DNA from: Streptomyces sp. NBC_01255
Lineage (GTDB): Bacteria > Actinomycetota > Actinomycetes > Streptomycetales > Streptomycetaceae
Assembly (NCBI RefSeq): GCF_036226445.1
Contig: NZ_CP108474.1
Span: forward strand, 4,526,001-4,590,000
Length of the DNA: 64,000 bases
Direction: 5' to 3'
Shown here: positions 24,326-32,290 of the stretch, in pieces
Layout of the letters: each line of letters begins with the position of its first letter
Position numbering within the stretch: position 1 is the first letter of the stretch
Made by a program: the position numbers and the translations under genes
The notes under the pieces: model-generated
Database searches by the model: none
What the model saw: the letters and a program-made list of their open reading frames with translations, nothing else
What the model was told of the DNA's origin: nothing

Positions 24326-25579
24326 ATGTCTGCCCAGAACAACCCGATTTCCTACGATTTCCATGGTGATGCCCCGTTCTCGATGCCCTTCAAGGACATC
24401 AAGCGCGAGGACATCCACATCTACCTCGACCTCGACACCAAGGTCGGAAAGAACACGTGCGGGCAGAAGTGCACGCACTGTTGGTTCGTCAACTACGAGA
24501 AGGTCTACGACAAGTCCTTCGCCATGGAGGAGGGCCCCCGCATCCTGGAGGGGCTCCAGTCGCACGGCTACCACGTCTACCCCCGCTACGTGGACAGCTT
24601 CGCCTACGACGGCGAGTTCATGCGGATCTACGGACCGGCCAACAACCGCGAGTTCCGGCAGGAGTCCGACCACAAGCCCACCGAGACGATGGAGAAGGGC
24701 GACGCCTGGACCAGCGGCCGCCCGCTGCTCGCCGACAACTGGACCGAGCTCCTCGACCTGGCCGTCAAGAACGGCTACGGCACCATCTCCATCACCTACC
24801 ACGGCGTGATCGACGAGGACCTCAAGGTCATCGACCACAAGACCTACCCCATCAAGGGCGTCTTCTCCGGCGCGGAGACCGAGGAGGTGCTGCGCCGCAT
24901 CGCCGAATACAACAAGGGCGTCGACCCCGAGGACGCCTTCCGGGTCAACATCGGCGTCACCATCGGCACCCACAACCACGGCCGCACCTCCCTGGAGCGC
25001 TACGCCCACTACTTCAACAAGCTGGGCGTGGCCACCGTCCGGTTCAACAACTTCACCGACCACGGAGGCCGCCACCCCGAACTGCGCCTCTCGCGCGAGG
25101 AGATCGAGCAGGCGTACCGCGACTTCAAGTGGGTCCACGACACGATCCCGCTCGGATTCCAGCTCGGCGTCAGCGAGGACTTCGGCACCTTCGGCATCAA
25201 GGCCATGGGCTTCCCCGGCCACGTCGGCTGGTGCCGGGCCGGCCGTCAGCTGTTCGCCGCCATCCCCGCGCAGGAGGAGGTCCTCTCCGACGGCCCCGAA
25301 GGCCGCCGCGAGAAGATCGGCGACGTCGTCGGCTGCGTCAACACCTTCGAGCCGCACCTGGGGATCCTGGTCCGCACGGTCACCACCGGCGAGGCGGGCG
25401 ACAGCACCACGTACGACGTGGAGTTCGACCACGACGAGATCGAGGCGTTCACCGCCAAGCGGCTCGCCGGCACGTACAAGGACGGCTGCTTCGCCACTGA
25501 ACTGTCCGAGGAGCTCGGCCTGATCTCCCGGGTCCCCGCGCGGCGCCGCCTGCCGCTCCTCGTCGACTCGCAGAGCTGA
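24326..25579 (+). CDS. Radical SAM enzyme of unassigned subfamily
   Basis: This 417-residue protein has the canonical CxxxCxxC cluster motif, C45-C49-C52, in GKNTCGQKCTHCWFVNY, so it should bind [4Fe-4S] and cleave S-adenosylmethionine. The residues after it are distinctive (VDSFAYDGEFMRIYGPANN; RFNNFTDHGGRHPELR). Three further cysteines (VGWCRAG, VVGCVNTF, DGCFAT) near the C-terminus might ligate an auxiliary cluster. There is no SPASM-type multi-Cys signature and no obvious methyltransferase or B12 domain. The substrate is unknown. The start is ATG 24326 behind a G-rich stretch; the 75-nt gap from the preceding gene is the largest in the operon. Confidence 0.88.
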   Translation: MSAQNNPISYDFHGDAPFSMPFKDIKREDIHIYLDLDTKVGKNTCGQKCTHCWFVNYEKVYDKSFAMEEGPRILEGLQSHGYHVYPRYVDSFAYDGEFMRIYGPANNREFRQESDHKPTETMEKGDAWTSGRPLLADNWTELLDLAVKNGYGTISITYHGVIDEDLKVIDHKTYPIKGVFSGAETEEVLRRIAEYNKGVDPEDAFRVNIGVTIGTHNHGRTSLERYAHYFNKLGVATVRFNNFTDHGGRHPELRLSREEIEQAYRDFKWVHDTIPLGFQLGVSEDFGTFGIKAMGFPGHVGWCRAGRQLFAAIPAQEEVLSDGPEGRREKIGDVVGCVNTFEPHLGILVRTVTTGEAGDSTTYDVEFDHDEIEAFTAKRLAGTYKDGCFATELSEELGLISRVPARRRLPLLVDSQS

Positions 25580-25600
25580 CCCGAGAGGAAGACCGCCGCG

Positions 25601-26818
25601 ATGCGCCACATCCTCGTCTTCGCCAAGACGCCCTACGCCAAGACCCCGTACGACCAGTGGCTGGCCGGTTCGGGGATCGTCCCGGTCATCGTGACCGCGA
25701 CCGAGTACGAGGCGAGCTACGCCCATCTCCCGCACGTACACGCCTTCGACGCGTACGACACCAACCAGCTGGTCGAGAAGACCGCGCTGCGCCTGGCCCG
25801 CGAATTCGCGGTCGAGGCGGTCTTCGCCCGCGCCGAGGCCGACGTCGTACGGGCCGCCCAGCTGCGGGAGCTGCTCGGCCTGCCGGGCCAGCACACCGCG
25901 AGCGCGCTCGCCTTCCGCGACAAGGTGGTCATGAAGGACCACCTCGCGGGCGGCCCCGTCGACGTGCCCCCCTACCGGCGCCTCGACTCGGCCTACACGG
26001 CCCTCGACTTCGTCGCCGAGCACGGCTACCCGGTCGTGATCAAACCGGTGTCGGAGTCGGGCTCGCTGGGCGCGGCGATCATCCGCGACGAGGCGGAGCT
26101 GGACGCGTACCTGGCCAGCCCGTGGCGGGGGAGCAGCGAGATCGAGGCCTTCGTGCCCGGCCAGATGTACCACGTGGACGGACTGGTGGCCGGCGGCGAA
26201 GTGGTCTTCGTCCACGCCTTCCGCTACCTCAACGACTGCCTGTCCTTCCGGGAGAACGACTGGGTGGCCAACCTCCCGCTCACCCCGCAGGACCCGTCGT
26301 ACGACCGGCTGGTCAAGGCGGCGCGGGCGGTCCTGGCCGAGCTGCCGACCCCGCCGCAGACCGCCTTCCACGCCGAGTTCTGGATCACGCCCGACGACCG
26401 GCTGGTCTTCTGCGAGATCGCCAGCCGCACCGGCGGCGGCATGATCAGCGCGATGGTCCGGCACGCGTTCGGGATCGACCTGGACAAGGAGTGGCTGTAC
26501 GCGGAGTGCGGCCTGCCCTCGACGCTCGGCACCCCTGTGTACCGGCCTGCCGGGGCACTGTGCATCCCGCCGCGGAACGGCGTGCTGGACGAGCTGCCGG
26601 AGGCCGGCGGGGAGCCCGGGTGCGTGCGCGAGGTGATGCTGACCGGCGCGGCGGGCCAGGAGTTCCACGGCGGGGTCAAGTCCGGCCTGTTCCTGGCCGG
26701 CTACGTGGTGGACGGGGACACGGAGGAGGATGTGGCAGCCAATCTCGAACGTGTGGCGGGCTGGTTCTCCGACAACACCCGGTGGCGGCCCGTCGTTTCC
26801 TCCGGAGGTATCGCATGA
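25601..26818 (+). CDS. ATP-grasp ligase (second; carboxylate-amine ligase type)
   Basis: This 405-residue protein has the ATP-grasp core: K148 in VVIKPVSESGSLGAAII, EAFVPGQMYHVDGLV, and the metal site FHAEFWITPDDRLVFCEIASRTGGGM split by the loop, resembling carnosine-synthase and L-amino-acid-ligase-type enzymes. The repeated FAKTPYAKTPYDQW near the N-terminus is unusual. It is longer than and clearly diverged from the first ATP-grasp, so the two probably use different substrates. GAGAGGAAG precedes ATG 25601. Its last codons overlap the rhodanese start (ATGA). Confidence 0.86.
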   Translation: MRHILVFAKTPYAKTPYDQWLAGSGIVPVIVTATEYEASYAHLPHVHAFDAYDTNQLVEKTALRLAREFAVEAVFARAEADVVRAAQLRELLGLPGQHTASALAFRDKVVMKDHLAGGPVDVPPYRRLDSAYTALDFVAEHGYPVVIKPVSESGSLGAAIIRDEAELDAYLASPWRGSSEIEAFVPGQMYHVDGLVAGGEVVFVHAFRYLNDCLSFRENDWVANLPLTPQDPSYDRLVKAARAVLAELPTPPQTAFHAEFWITPDDRLVFCEIASRTGGGMISAMVRHAFGIDLDKEWLYAECGLPSTLGTPVYRPAGALCIPPRNGVLDELPEAGGEPGCVREVMLTGAAGQEFHGGVKSGLFLAGYVVDGDTEEDVAANLERVAGWFSDNTRWRPVVSSGGIA

Positions 26819-27735
26819 GCGCGACGACACCCCCCGACCTCGCTGCCGCCGGGCTCCCCGGCCCTCTTGTCGGGGCCGACTGGCTGGCCGCACGGCGCGG
26901 CGAGGGCGTGGTCCTCTTCGACGCCTCCGTCGGCGCCCGCCGGGGCGCGGCCGCGCGCCTCCCCGGGGCCCGGCCCTTCGACCTCGACGGAGAGCTGTCC
27001 GACCACACCTCCGCCGTGCCGCACACCATGCCCGGTGCCGAGGAGTTCACCGAGGCCCTGCGTGCGCTCGGAGTGGACGACACCGACACGCTCGTCGTCT
27101 ACGACGCACAGGGCGTCTACTCCAGCGCCCGCGCCTGGTGGATGCTGCGCGCCATGGGCTTCGACCGGGTCGCCGTCCTCGACGGCGGCCTGCCTGCCTG
27201 GATCGCGGCCGGCCACCCGGTCGAGCCGGTGCCCGCCGCGTACGACGGCCCACGCGGCACCTTCACCGCCCGGCCCCGGCCCGGCCTGATCGTGGACGCC
27301 GATGCCGTCACCGCCGCCCTCGCCGACCCGGCCGCCGCCGTCCTCGACGCACGCACCCGTGAGCGGTACGCCGGCACCGCGCCCGAGCCGCGACCGGGCC
27401 TGCGCGGCGGCCACATGCCGGGTTCCGTCAGCCTGCCCTTCGGGGAGCTCCAGCGGGACGGCGGCACGATGCGGCCGGTGGACGAGCTGCGCACGGCGCT
27501 CGAGGCGGCGGCCGGGGACCGCGAGCAGCTGTACTTCGCCTGCGGCTCCGGGGTCACCGCGTGCGTCCTCGCGCTCGGGGCCGCCCTGGCCGGCTACCGC
27601 GACCTCGCCGTGTACGACGGCTCGTGGAGCGAGTGGGGCCAGCCGTCCGAGCGACCGGTGGCCACCGGCGAGGCCACCGGGGAGGCCGTCGGGCAGGCCA
27701 CGGGCGAGGTCGTCGGCGAGAGCGGCTCACCGTGA
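26815..27735 (+). CDS. Two-domain rhodanese (thiosulfate/mercaptopyruvate sulfurtransferase)
   Basis: This 306-residue protein has tandem rhodanese domains. The N-terminal one is inactive (VYDAQGVYSSARAWWML). The C-terminal one has the persulfide cysteine C243 in FACGSGVTACVLAL, the active-loop form of thiosulfate or 3-mercaptopyruvate sulfurtransferases. It ends in a low-complexity ATGEATGEAVGQATGE tail. It probably supplies sulfane sulfur or handles 3-mercaptopyruvate within the operon. It overlaps the ATP-grasp upstream and the MFS downstream. Confidence 0.9.
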   Translation: MSATTPPDLAAAGLPGPLVGADWLAARRGEGVVLFDASVGARRGAAARLPGARPFDLDGELSDHTSAVPHTMPGAEEFTEALRALGVDDTDTLVVYDAQGVYSSARAWWMLRAMGFDRVAVLDGGLPAWIAAGHPVEPVPAAYDGPRGTFTARPRPGLIVDADAVTAALADPAAAVLDARTRERYAGTAPEPRPGLRGGHMPGSVSLPFGELQRDGGTMRPVDELRTALEAAAGDREQLYFACGSGVTACVLALGAALAGYRDLAVYDGSWSEWGQPSERPVATGEATGEAVGQATGEVVGESGSP

Positions 27736-28997
27736 CCGGGGGGCGCCGCGGCGGCGGGCTCACCGCGAAGTGGCGGACCTTCACCGGCTTGCCCGCCGGC
27801 CTCAAGGTCCTGATCGGCCTGTCCTTCGTCGTCGCCTTCGGCAGCTACATGGTCACCCCGTTCATCGGGGTGCTCATGGTCGAGGCCGTGGGCCTCGACA
27901 TCAGGGTGGCCGGGGTCCTGGTAGCCGTGGCCACCTTCATCCAGTTCGGCGGCAGCATCCTCGGCGGCACGGTCGTGGACCGGCTCGGGCTCAAGCGGAC
28001 CATGGTGCTCGCGCTCACCCTGCGCACGGCCGGCCTGGTCCTGCTCGGTCTCGCGGTCCAGGTGCCCTGGGTCGCGTACCCGGCCGTCGTCCTCGTCGCG
28101 GCCGGCCCGGCGCTGTACCTCCCGGCGAACAAGGCGTACATCGTCACCAGCGTCTCCGACGAACTGCGTCCGCTCTTCCTCGGGGTGAGCAGCGCCGCCC
28201 TCAACGCGGGCATGGGGCTCGGGCCGTTGCTCGCCGCGCTGCTGATCGACGCCGACCCGGTGGTGCTGCTCATCGGTCTCGCCGGGCTCTTCGCCCTGAT
28301 CACCGCGGCCCACCAGGCCGCCCTGAAGCCGGTCGGGCTCCGGCCGGTCGCGGCCCCGGCGGCAGCCGGAACCGAGCGGGGCACCGGGAACCGGGCGGCG
28401 CTGCGCGGCGCGCTCCGCCCGGTCCTCTTCACCGCCCTCGCCTTCTACCTCTACTTCTTCTTCCAGAGCTTCATGGGCCTGTACGCGGCCGGGGTGTCCA
28501 ACATCCAGGTCCTGGGCTGGGTGATGCTGCTCAACTGCGCCATGGTGGTGGTGCTCCAGCCGGCACTCGCCGACCGCATCGCGCGCGCCGACTACCGCCT
28601 GCTGGTGGTCGGCTCGTTCGCCCTGATGGCACTCGGCATGGGGGCCATGGCCCTCGGCAGCACCCCGGCCCTGCTGGCCGGTACCGCCCTCTTCACCTTC
28701 GGCGAGATCTTCCTCTTCCTGCGCTGCGACCTGGAACTCGTCGACCGGGTGCCGGGCAACCCGGCCTTCGCCTTCGGTGTCCAGCGGCTGACCGCCGGCA
28801 TCGGCGGACTCCTCGCCGGCGTCGTCGGCGGATTCGTCTTCGCCCACTACGAGGCGGTCGGCGACCTGGGTACGTTCTGGCTGGTGGTGGCGGCACAGTG
28901 TGCGGGCGCGGCGCTGCTCGCACTGCTGCTGCTGGGTGGCCGCCGGCGGCCCGCCGTCCCCGAACTGCCCGTGGCCGAACCGGCGGTGGCCCGGTGA
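27732..28997 (+). CDS. MFS transporter of the biosynthetic operon
   Basis: This 421-residue protein has 12 predicted helices and an MFS motif-A-like stretch after TM2 (GTVVDRLGLKRTMVL). It is probably the exporter of the pathway product, or an importer of its precursor. The GTG start overlaps the rhodanese stop (GTGA), and its own stop overlaps the PLP enzyme start. There is no close resemblance to a named drug-efflux subfamily by eye. Confidence 0.87.
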   Translation: MTGGRRGGGLTAKWRTFTGLPAGLKVLIGLSFVVAFGSYMVTPFIGVLMVEAVGLDIRVAGVLVAVATFIQFGGSILGGTVVDRLGLKRTMVLALTLRTAGLVLLGLAVQVPWVAYPAVVLVAAGPALYLPANKAYIVTSVSDELRPLFLGVSSAALNAGMGLGPLLAALLIDADPVVLLIGLAGLFALITAAHQAALKPVGLRPVAAPAAAGTERGTGNRAALRGALRPVLFTALAFYLYFFFQSFMGLYAAGVSNIQVLGWVMLLNCAMVVVLQPALADRIARADYRLLVVGSFALMALGMGAMALGSTPALLAGTALFTFGEIFLFLRCDLELVDRVPGNPAFAFGVQRLTAGIGGLLAGVVGGFVFAHYEAVGDLGTFWLVVAAQCAGAALLALLLLGGRRRPAVPELPVAEPAVAR

Positions 28998-30199
28998 ACG
29001 ACTCCACCTCCTCGCGGGAGACGCGGTTCGTGCACGCCGGCTCCGATCCCCGCCGCCAGGGCGGCTACGTCAACCCGCCCGTACACCGCGCCTCCACCGC
29101 CCTCTACCGGGACGTGGCCGAGATGGACGCCTCCCAGGCGGACCCGCTCAAGCGCGGTACCCCGGTCTACGGCCGCTTCGGCACCCCCACCGGCCGCGCC
29201 TTCGAGGAGGCGCTCACCGAACTGGAGGGTGGCCACGCGGCGGTGGCGACCTGCTCCGGACTCTCGGCGATCACCACGGCGATCCTCGCGTACGTCCGGG
29301 CCGGAGACCACATCCTCGTCAGCGACTCCGTCTACCTGCCGACCCGGAAGTTCTGCGACTCGCTCGCCGCGCTGGGAGTGGAGACCGAGTACTACCGTCC
29401 GGACGCGGGCGGCGCCGCGATCGAGGAGCTGATCCGCCCGCGGACCCGGCTGCTCTACCTGGAGTCCCCGGGCTCCACCACCTTCGAGGTACAGGACATC
29501 CCGGCGATCACCGCCGTCTGCCGGGCCCGCGGGGTGGCCACCATCGCGGACAACACCTGGGCCACGCCCGTCTTCTGCCGACCGCTGGCGCTGGGTGCGG
29601 GAGTGGACGTGGTGGTGCACTCCGCGACCAAGTACCTGACAGGGCACGCGGACAGCCTCCTCGGCGCGATCGTCTGCGCGGAGGAGAGCTACCCGGTCGT
29701 CCGGGGTGCGGCCATCCGGCTGGGCCAGTGCGCGAGCGCGGACGACGTCTACCTGGGCCTGCGCGGGCTGCGCACCCTGGGCGTACGGCTGGGCCGGCAC
29801 CAGGAGCAGGGGCTGGAGCTGGCCCGCTGGACCGCCAAGCAGGAGGGTGTGGCGGCCGTCCTGAACCCGGGGCTGCCCGAGGATCCCGGCCACGACCTGT
29901 GGCGCCGCGACTTCACCGGCGCGGCGGGTCTGTTCGGGGTGGAGCTGGAGCCGGGCTTCGGCAAACCGGCTGTCGACGCCATGCTCGGCCGCCTGAGGGT
30001 CTTCGGCCTCGGCCACAGCTACGGCGGCTTCGAGAGCCTGATCGTGCCGACCGACCCGGTCTCCCACCGCTTGCCGGGCACGTGGGCGGGACGCGGGCCG
30101 CTGGTCCGGGTGCACGTCGGCTTCGAGGGCCTGGACGACCTGAAGAGGGACCTGACGGCGGGCTTCGAAGCCCTGCTGGGCAGGCCTCAAGAGGTCTAG
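28994..30199 (+). CDS. Cystathionine beta-lyase/gamma-synthase-family PLP enzyme
   Basis: This 401-residue protein has the PLP lysine K213 in VVHSATKYLTGH, Y59 and R61 in VYGRFGTPTGRAF, SGLSAI around residue 88 and DNTWATPVF, all typical of Cys/Met metabolism enzymes of the MetC/CBL type. It would cleave or form C-S bonds, for example cystathionine or another S-conjugated cysteine to thiol, pyruvate and ammonia. Paired with the rhodanese, this suggests sulfur chemistry in the operon. GTG 28994 overlaps the MFS stop. The Lrp gene converges 48 bp later. Confidence 0.9.
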   Translation: MNDSTSSRETRFVHAGSDPRRQGGYVNPPVHRASTALYRDVAEMDASQADPLKRGTPVYGRFGTPTGRAFEEALTELEGGHAAVATCSGLSAITTAILAYVRAGDHILVSDSVYLPTRKFCDSLAALGVETEYYRPDAGGAAIEELIRPRTRLLYLESPGSTTFEVQDIPAITAVCRARGVATIADNTWATPVFCRPLALGAGVDVVVHSATKYLTGHADSLLGAIVCAEESYPVVRGAAIRLGQCASADDVYLGLRGLRTLGVRLGRHQEQGLELARWTAKQEGVAAVLNPGLPEDPGHDLWRRDFTGAAGLFGVELEPGFGKPAVDAMLGRLRVFGLGHSYGGFESLIVPTDPVSHRLPGTWAGRGPLVRVHVGFEGLDDLKRDLTAGFEALLGRPQEV

Positions 30200-30212
30200 G
30201 ATCACGTCGGAT

Positions 30213-30265
30213 CGGTGGTCAGAGGTGAGTGGCCAGAGGTCAGTGGTCAGCGGTCAGAGGTCAGC
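30213..30265. repeat. GGTCAG-type direct repeats between convergent genes
   Basis: Degenerate repeats of GGTCAGAGGT / GGTCAGCGGT occupy the gap between the PLP enzyme and Lrp genes and extend into the last Lrp codons. There is no hairpin terminator here. Confidence 0.55.
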
Positions 30266-30696
30266 GGGGAGACCGGCCGCTCGAAGAAGGTCTCCAGGAC
30301 CACCGTGGCCTGCGTCCCGCTGACCCCGTCGATGGCGTAGATGCGACGCAGCACGTCTTGCAGCTGCTCGGTGGTGGCGGTCCTGACCTTCACCAGCACC
30401 GAGGCGCTGCCGGCGATGATGTGCGCCTCCAGGATTTCGGGAAGCGCGGCGAAGTCCTTCGCCGAATCGCCCATCCAGGAGGCCGAGTCGACCATCACGT
30501 ACGCCAGGACGGGGCTGCCCACCGCGACCGGGTCCACCTCGGCCGAGGTGCGCCGGATGACTCCGCGCTCGCGCAGTTTCCGCACCCGCTCATGAGCGGC
30601 ACCGGCGGACAGGCCGACGGCCTGTCCCAGTGCGGCGTAAGGCTGGGCGGCGTCCTGCTGGAGCTGGGCCAGCAGTGCACGATCGATGTGATCCAC
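30247..30696 (-). CDS. Lrp/AsnC-family transcriptional regulator
   Basis: This 149-residue protein has an N-terminal HTH (LLAQLQQDAAQPYAALGQAVGLSAGAAHERVRKLRERGVI, helix-turn-helix) and a C-terminal RAM ligand-binding domain with SASVLVKVRTATTEQLQDVL. Lrp regulators sense amino acids, which fits control of the neighbouring amino-acid-like biosynthetic operon, to which it is convergent. GTG 30696 follows CGGAGAG. Two overlapping dyads in the divergent promoter (30719-30755) suggest autoregulation. Confidence 0.88.
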   Translation of the reverse strand: MDHIDRALLAQLQQDAAQPYAALGQAVGLSAGAAHERVRKLRERGVIRRTSAEVDPVAVGSPVLAYVMVDSASWMGDSAKDFAALPEILEAHIIAGSASVLVKVRTATTEQLQDVLRRIYAIDGVSGTQATVVLETFFERPVSPLTSDR

Positions 30697-30718
30697 AACT
30701 CTCCGTTCGGAATTCTCT

Positions 30719-30755
30719 TGAGGTGACCGTACCTCATCCTGCAATCTTCACCTCA
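30719..30755. promoter_or_regulatory. Lrp-like operator, overlapping dyads in the lrp/SMP-30 divergent promoter
   Basis: TGAGGT-GACCGT-ACCTCA (30719-30736) is one dyad. TGAGGTGA (30719-30726) with TCACCTCA (30748-30755) is a second, perfect 8-bp dyad sharing the left arm. The two lie between divergent starts 30696 and 30804, as expected for an autoregulated Lrp that also controls the SMP-30 gene. Confidence 0.6.
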
Positions 30756-30803
30756 GGCAAGATGTGGTTCGGCACGTGATGTCCACAGGGAGGGCGGATC
30801 CCC

Positions 30804-31763
30804 ATGACCAACGAGGGCCCCGGGCTGTACGAGATGCTCGACGAACGGTTCCGTACCGGACGGTGCATGAACGGTGATGAAGCGCTGGAAGTCCTGTACA
30901 CCGGCTGCCGTTGGGCCGAGGGCCCGATCTACGTGCCCGCCTGGCGCCAGGTGGTCTGGAGCGACATCCCCAACGACCGGATGCTGCGGTGGGACGAGGA
31001 GACCGGCTCGGTGAGCGTCTTTCGCCGCTCGGCCGGGCACACCAACGGCAACACCCTCGACCGAGAGGGCCGGCTGATCACCTGTGAGCAGGGCAACCGC
31101 CGGGTGACCCGCACCGAACACGACGGCACCATCACCGTGTTGGCCGACCGGTGGCAGGGCAAGCGGCTGAACAGCCCGAACGACGCGGCAGTGAAGGGCG
31201 ACGGTTCGATCTGGTTCTCCGACCCGGACTTCGGCATCACGAGCGACTACGAGGGCTATCGCGCCGAGAGCGAGATCGGCTCCAACAACGTCTACCGGAT
31301 CGATCCGGCCACGGGCGAAGTACGGCTGGTCGCGGACTGCTTCGGAGCGCCGAACGGACTGGTCTTCTCGGCCGACGAGCGGCAGCTGTTCGTCTCCGAC
31401 ACCCGCGCGGGCTGCATCCGGGTCTTCGACGTGAGCGACGAGGGCACGCTGTCCGAAGGCGGGATCTTCGCCGAAGCGCAGGCCGGCACGAAGGCCCGCT
31501 TCGACAACCTTCGCTTCGACGACGGTGGCCGGCTCTGGGCCGCTGCGATGGGCGACGGGGTGCACTGCTACGACCCCGACGGCACCCTGATCGGGCGGCT
31601 CAACGTCCCCGAGGCGGTCGCCAACATCTCCTGGGGCGGCGCCAAGCGCAACCGCCTCCTCATCGCCGCGGAGACCAGCCTGTACTCGGTGGTCATGGGC
31701 GTCACCGGCGCCCACCCGACGGGCCCGGGCCGCCGACCCTGGCTGGAGCCGGCATCCCGCTGA
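30804..31763 (+). CDS. SMP-30/gluconolactonase-type lactonase
   Basis: This 319-residue six-bladed propeller protein has metal and active-site motifs: WAEGPIYVP (the metal-binding Glu region), LNSPNDAAVKGDGSIWFSDP, GAPNGLVFSADERQLFVSDT, and DNLRFDDGGRLWAA. Such enzymes hydrolyse sugar lactones with Ca2+ or Zn2+. ATG 30804 is preceded by GGGAGGG. It is divergent from the Lrp gene across the operator, so it is probably co-controlled by it. Its role relative to the 23-30 kb operon is unknown. Confidence 0.87.
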   Translation: MTNEGPGLYEMLDERFRTGRCMNGDEALEVLYTGCRWAEGPIYVPAWRQVVWSDIPNDRMLRWDEETGSVSVFRRSAGHTNGNTLDREGRLITCEQGNRRVTRTEHDGTITVLADRWQGKRLNSPNDAAVKGDGSIWFSDPDFGITSDYEGYRAESEIGSNNVYRIDPATGEVRLVADCFGAPNGLVFSADERQLFVSDTRAGCIRVFDVSDEGTLSEGGIFAEAQAGTKARFDNLRFDDGGRLWAAAMGDGVHCYDPDGTLIGRLNVPEAVANISWGGAKRNRLLIAAETSLYSVVMGVTGAHPTGPGRRPWLEPASR

Positions 31764-31804
31764 CCTCCGGGGCACGCGGGCCGCAGAGGTCTCGGCATCG
31801 ACGC

Positions 31805-31829
31805 AGCCCCAGGTCGCCGACCTGGGGCT
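31805..31829. terminator. Isolated tRNA-Gly-type terminator hairpin (outermost copy)
   Basis: AGCCCCAGGTC-GCC-GACCTGGGGCT is the same hairpin as the one after tRNA-Gly (50932-50960), apart from the loop and outer pairs. It lies at the end of the SMP-30 gene. No tRNA fragment adjoins it. It marks the probable left limit of the island. Confidence 0.7.
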
Positions 31830-31876
31830 TCGTCGCCCTGACTGGCACGTGGTGGCACGACGAGCGCGAGGTCCGT

Positions 31877-32179
31877 TCAGGCGGCGCCGCCGGCGTCCGG
31901 GGCGATGAAGCGACGGTAGAGGGGGGCGAACGTCACCTGTGGCTCGGTCGTGACGCCCAGTTCCCCCTTGACGACGGGGGCGACCCGGTCGGCGATGAAC
32001 CGCGTGAAGTGGTCCTCCGTCTCCCAGACGTCGGCCACGTGGAAGGCGTCGTCGACGAACCAGCCCATGTGCATCACGAACCCGTCCGGAGCGTCGTCTT
32101 CCCAGCCCACCCGGGCACGAGCCGCGTCGTACACCTCCGGCGTCATCTCAGGCCACACGAAGGTCATCACGACTGCCAT
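31877..32179 (-). CDS. Small ABM/YdhR-like protein of unknown function
   Basis: This 100-residue protein has a ferredoxin-like alpha/beta pattern: MAVVMTFVWPEMTPEVYDAA, HMGWFVDDAFHVADVWETEDHF, resembling antibiotic-biosynthesis-monooxygenase-like dimeric alpha-beta barrels. No function is assigned. ATG 32179 follows AGAGGAA. Confidence 0.7.
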   Translation of the reverse strand: MAVVMTFVWPEMTPEVYDAARARVGWEDDAPDGFVMHMGWFVDDAFHVADVWETEDHFTRFIADRVAPVVKGELGVTTEPQVTFAPLYRRFIAPDAGGAA

Positions 32180-32290
32180 GGGAGTTCCTCTCCATTGCCC
32201 TGGTGCGCCGCAGCCTGTGCGGCACGGCAGTACGACGCTAGGCAGGTCAGGCCGGCCGGGCACATCGGAGCAGCCATTCGGCGCAGGTGG

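Noticed and set aside
27302..28993. A long open frame joined to the PLP enzyme (965 residues)
   Set aside because: It overlaps the rhodanese and MFS genes in another frame and shows arginine/proline-rich shadow composition. The PLP enzyme begins at GTG 28994.
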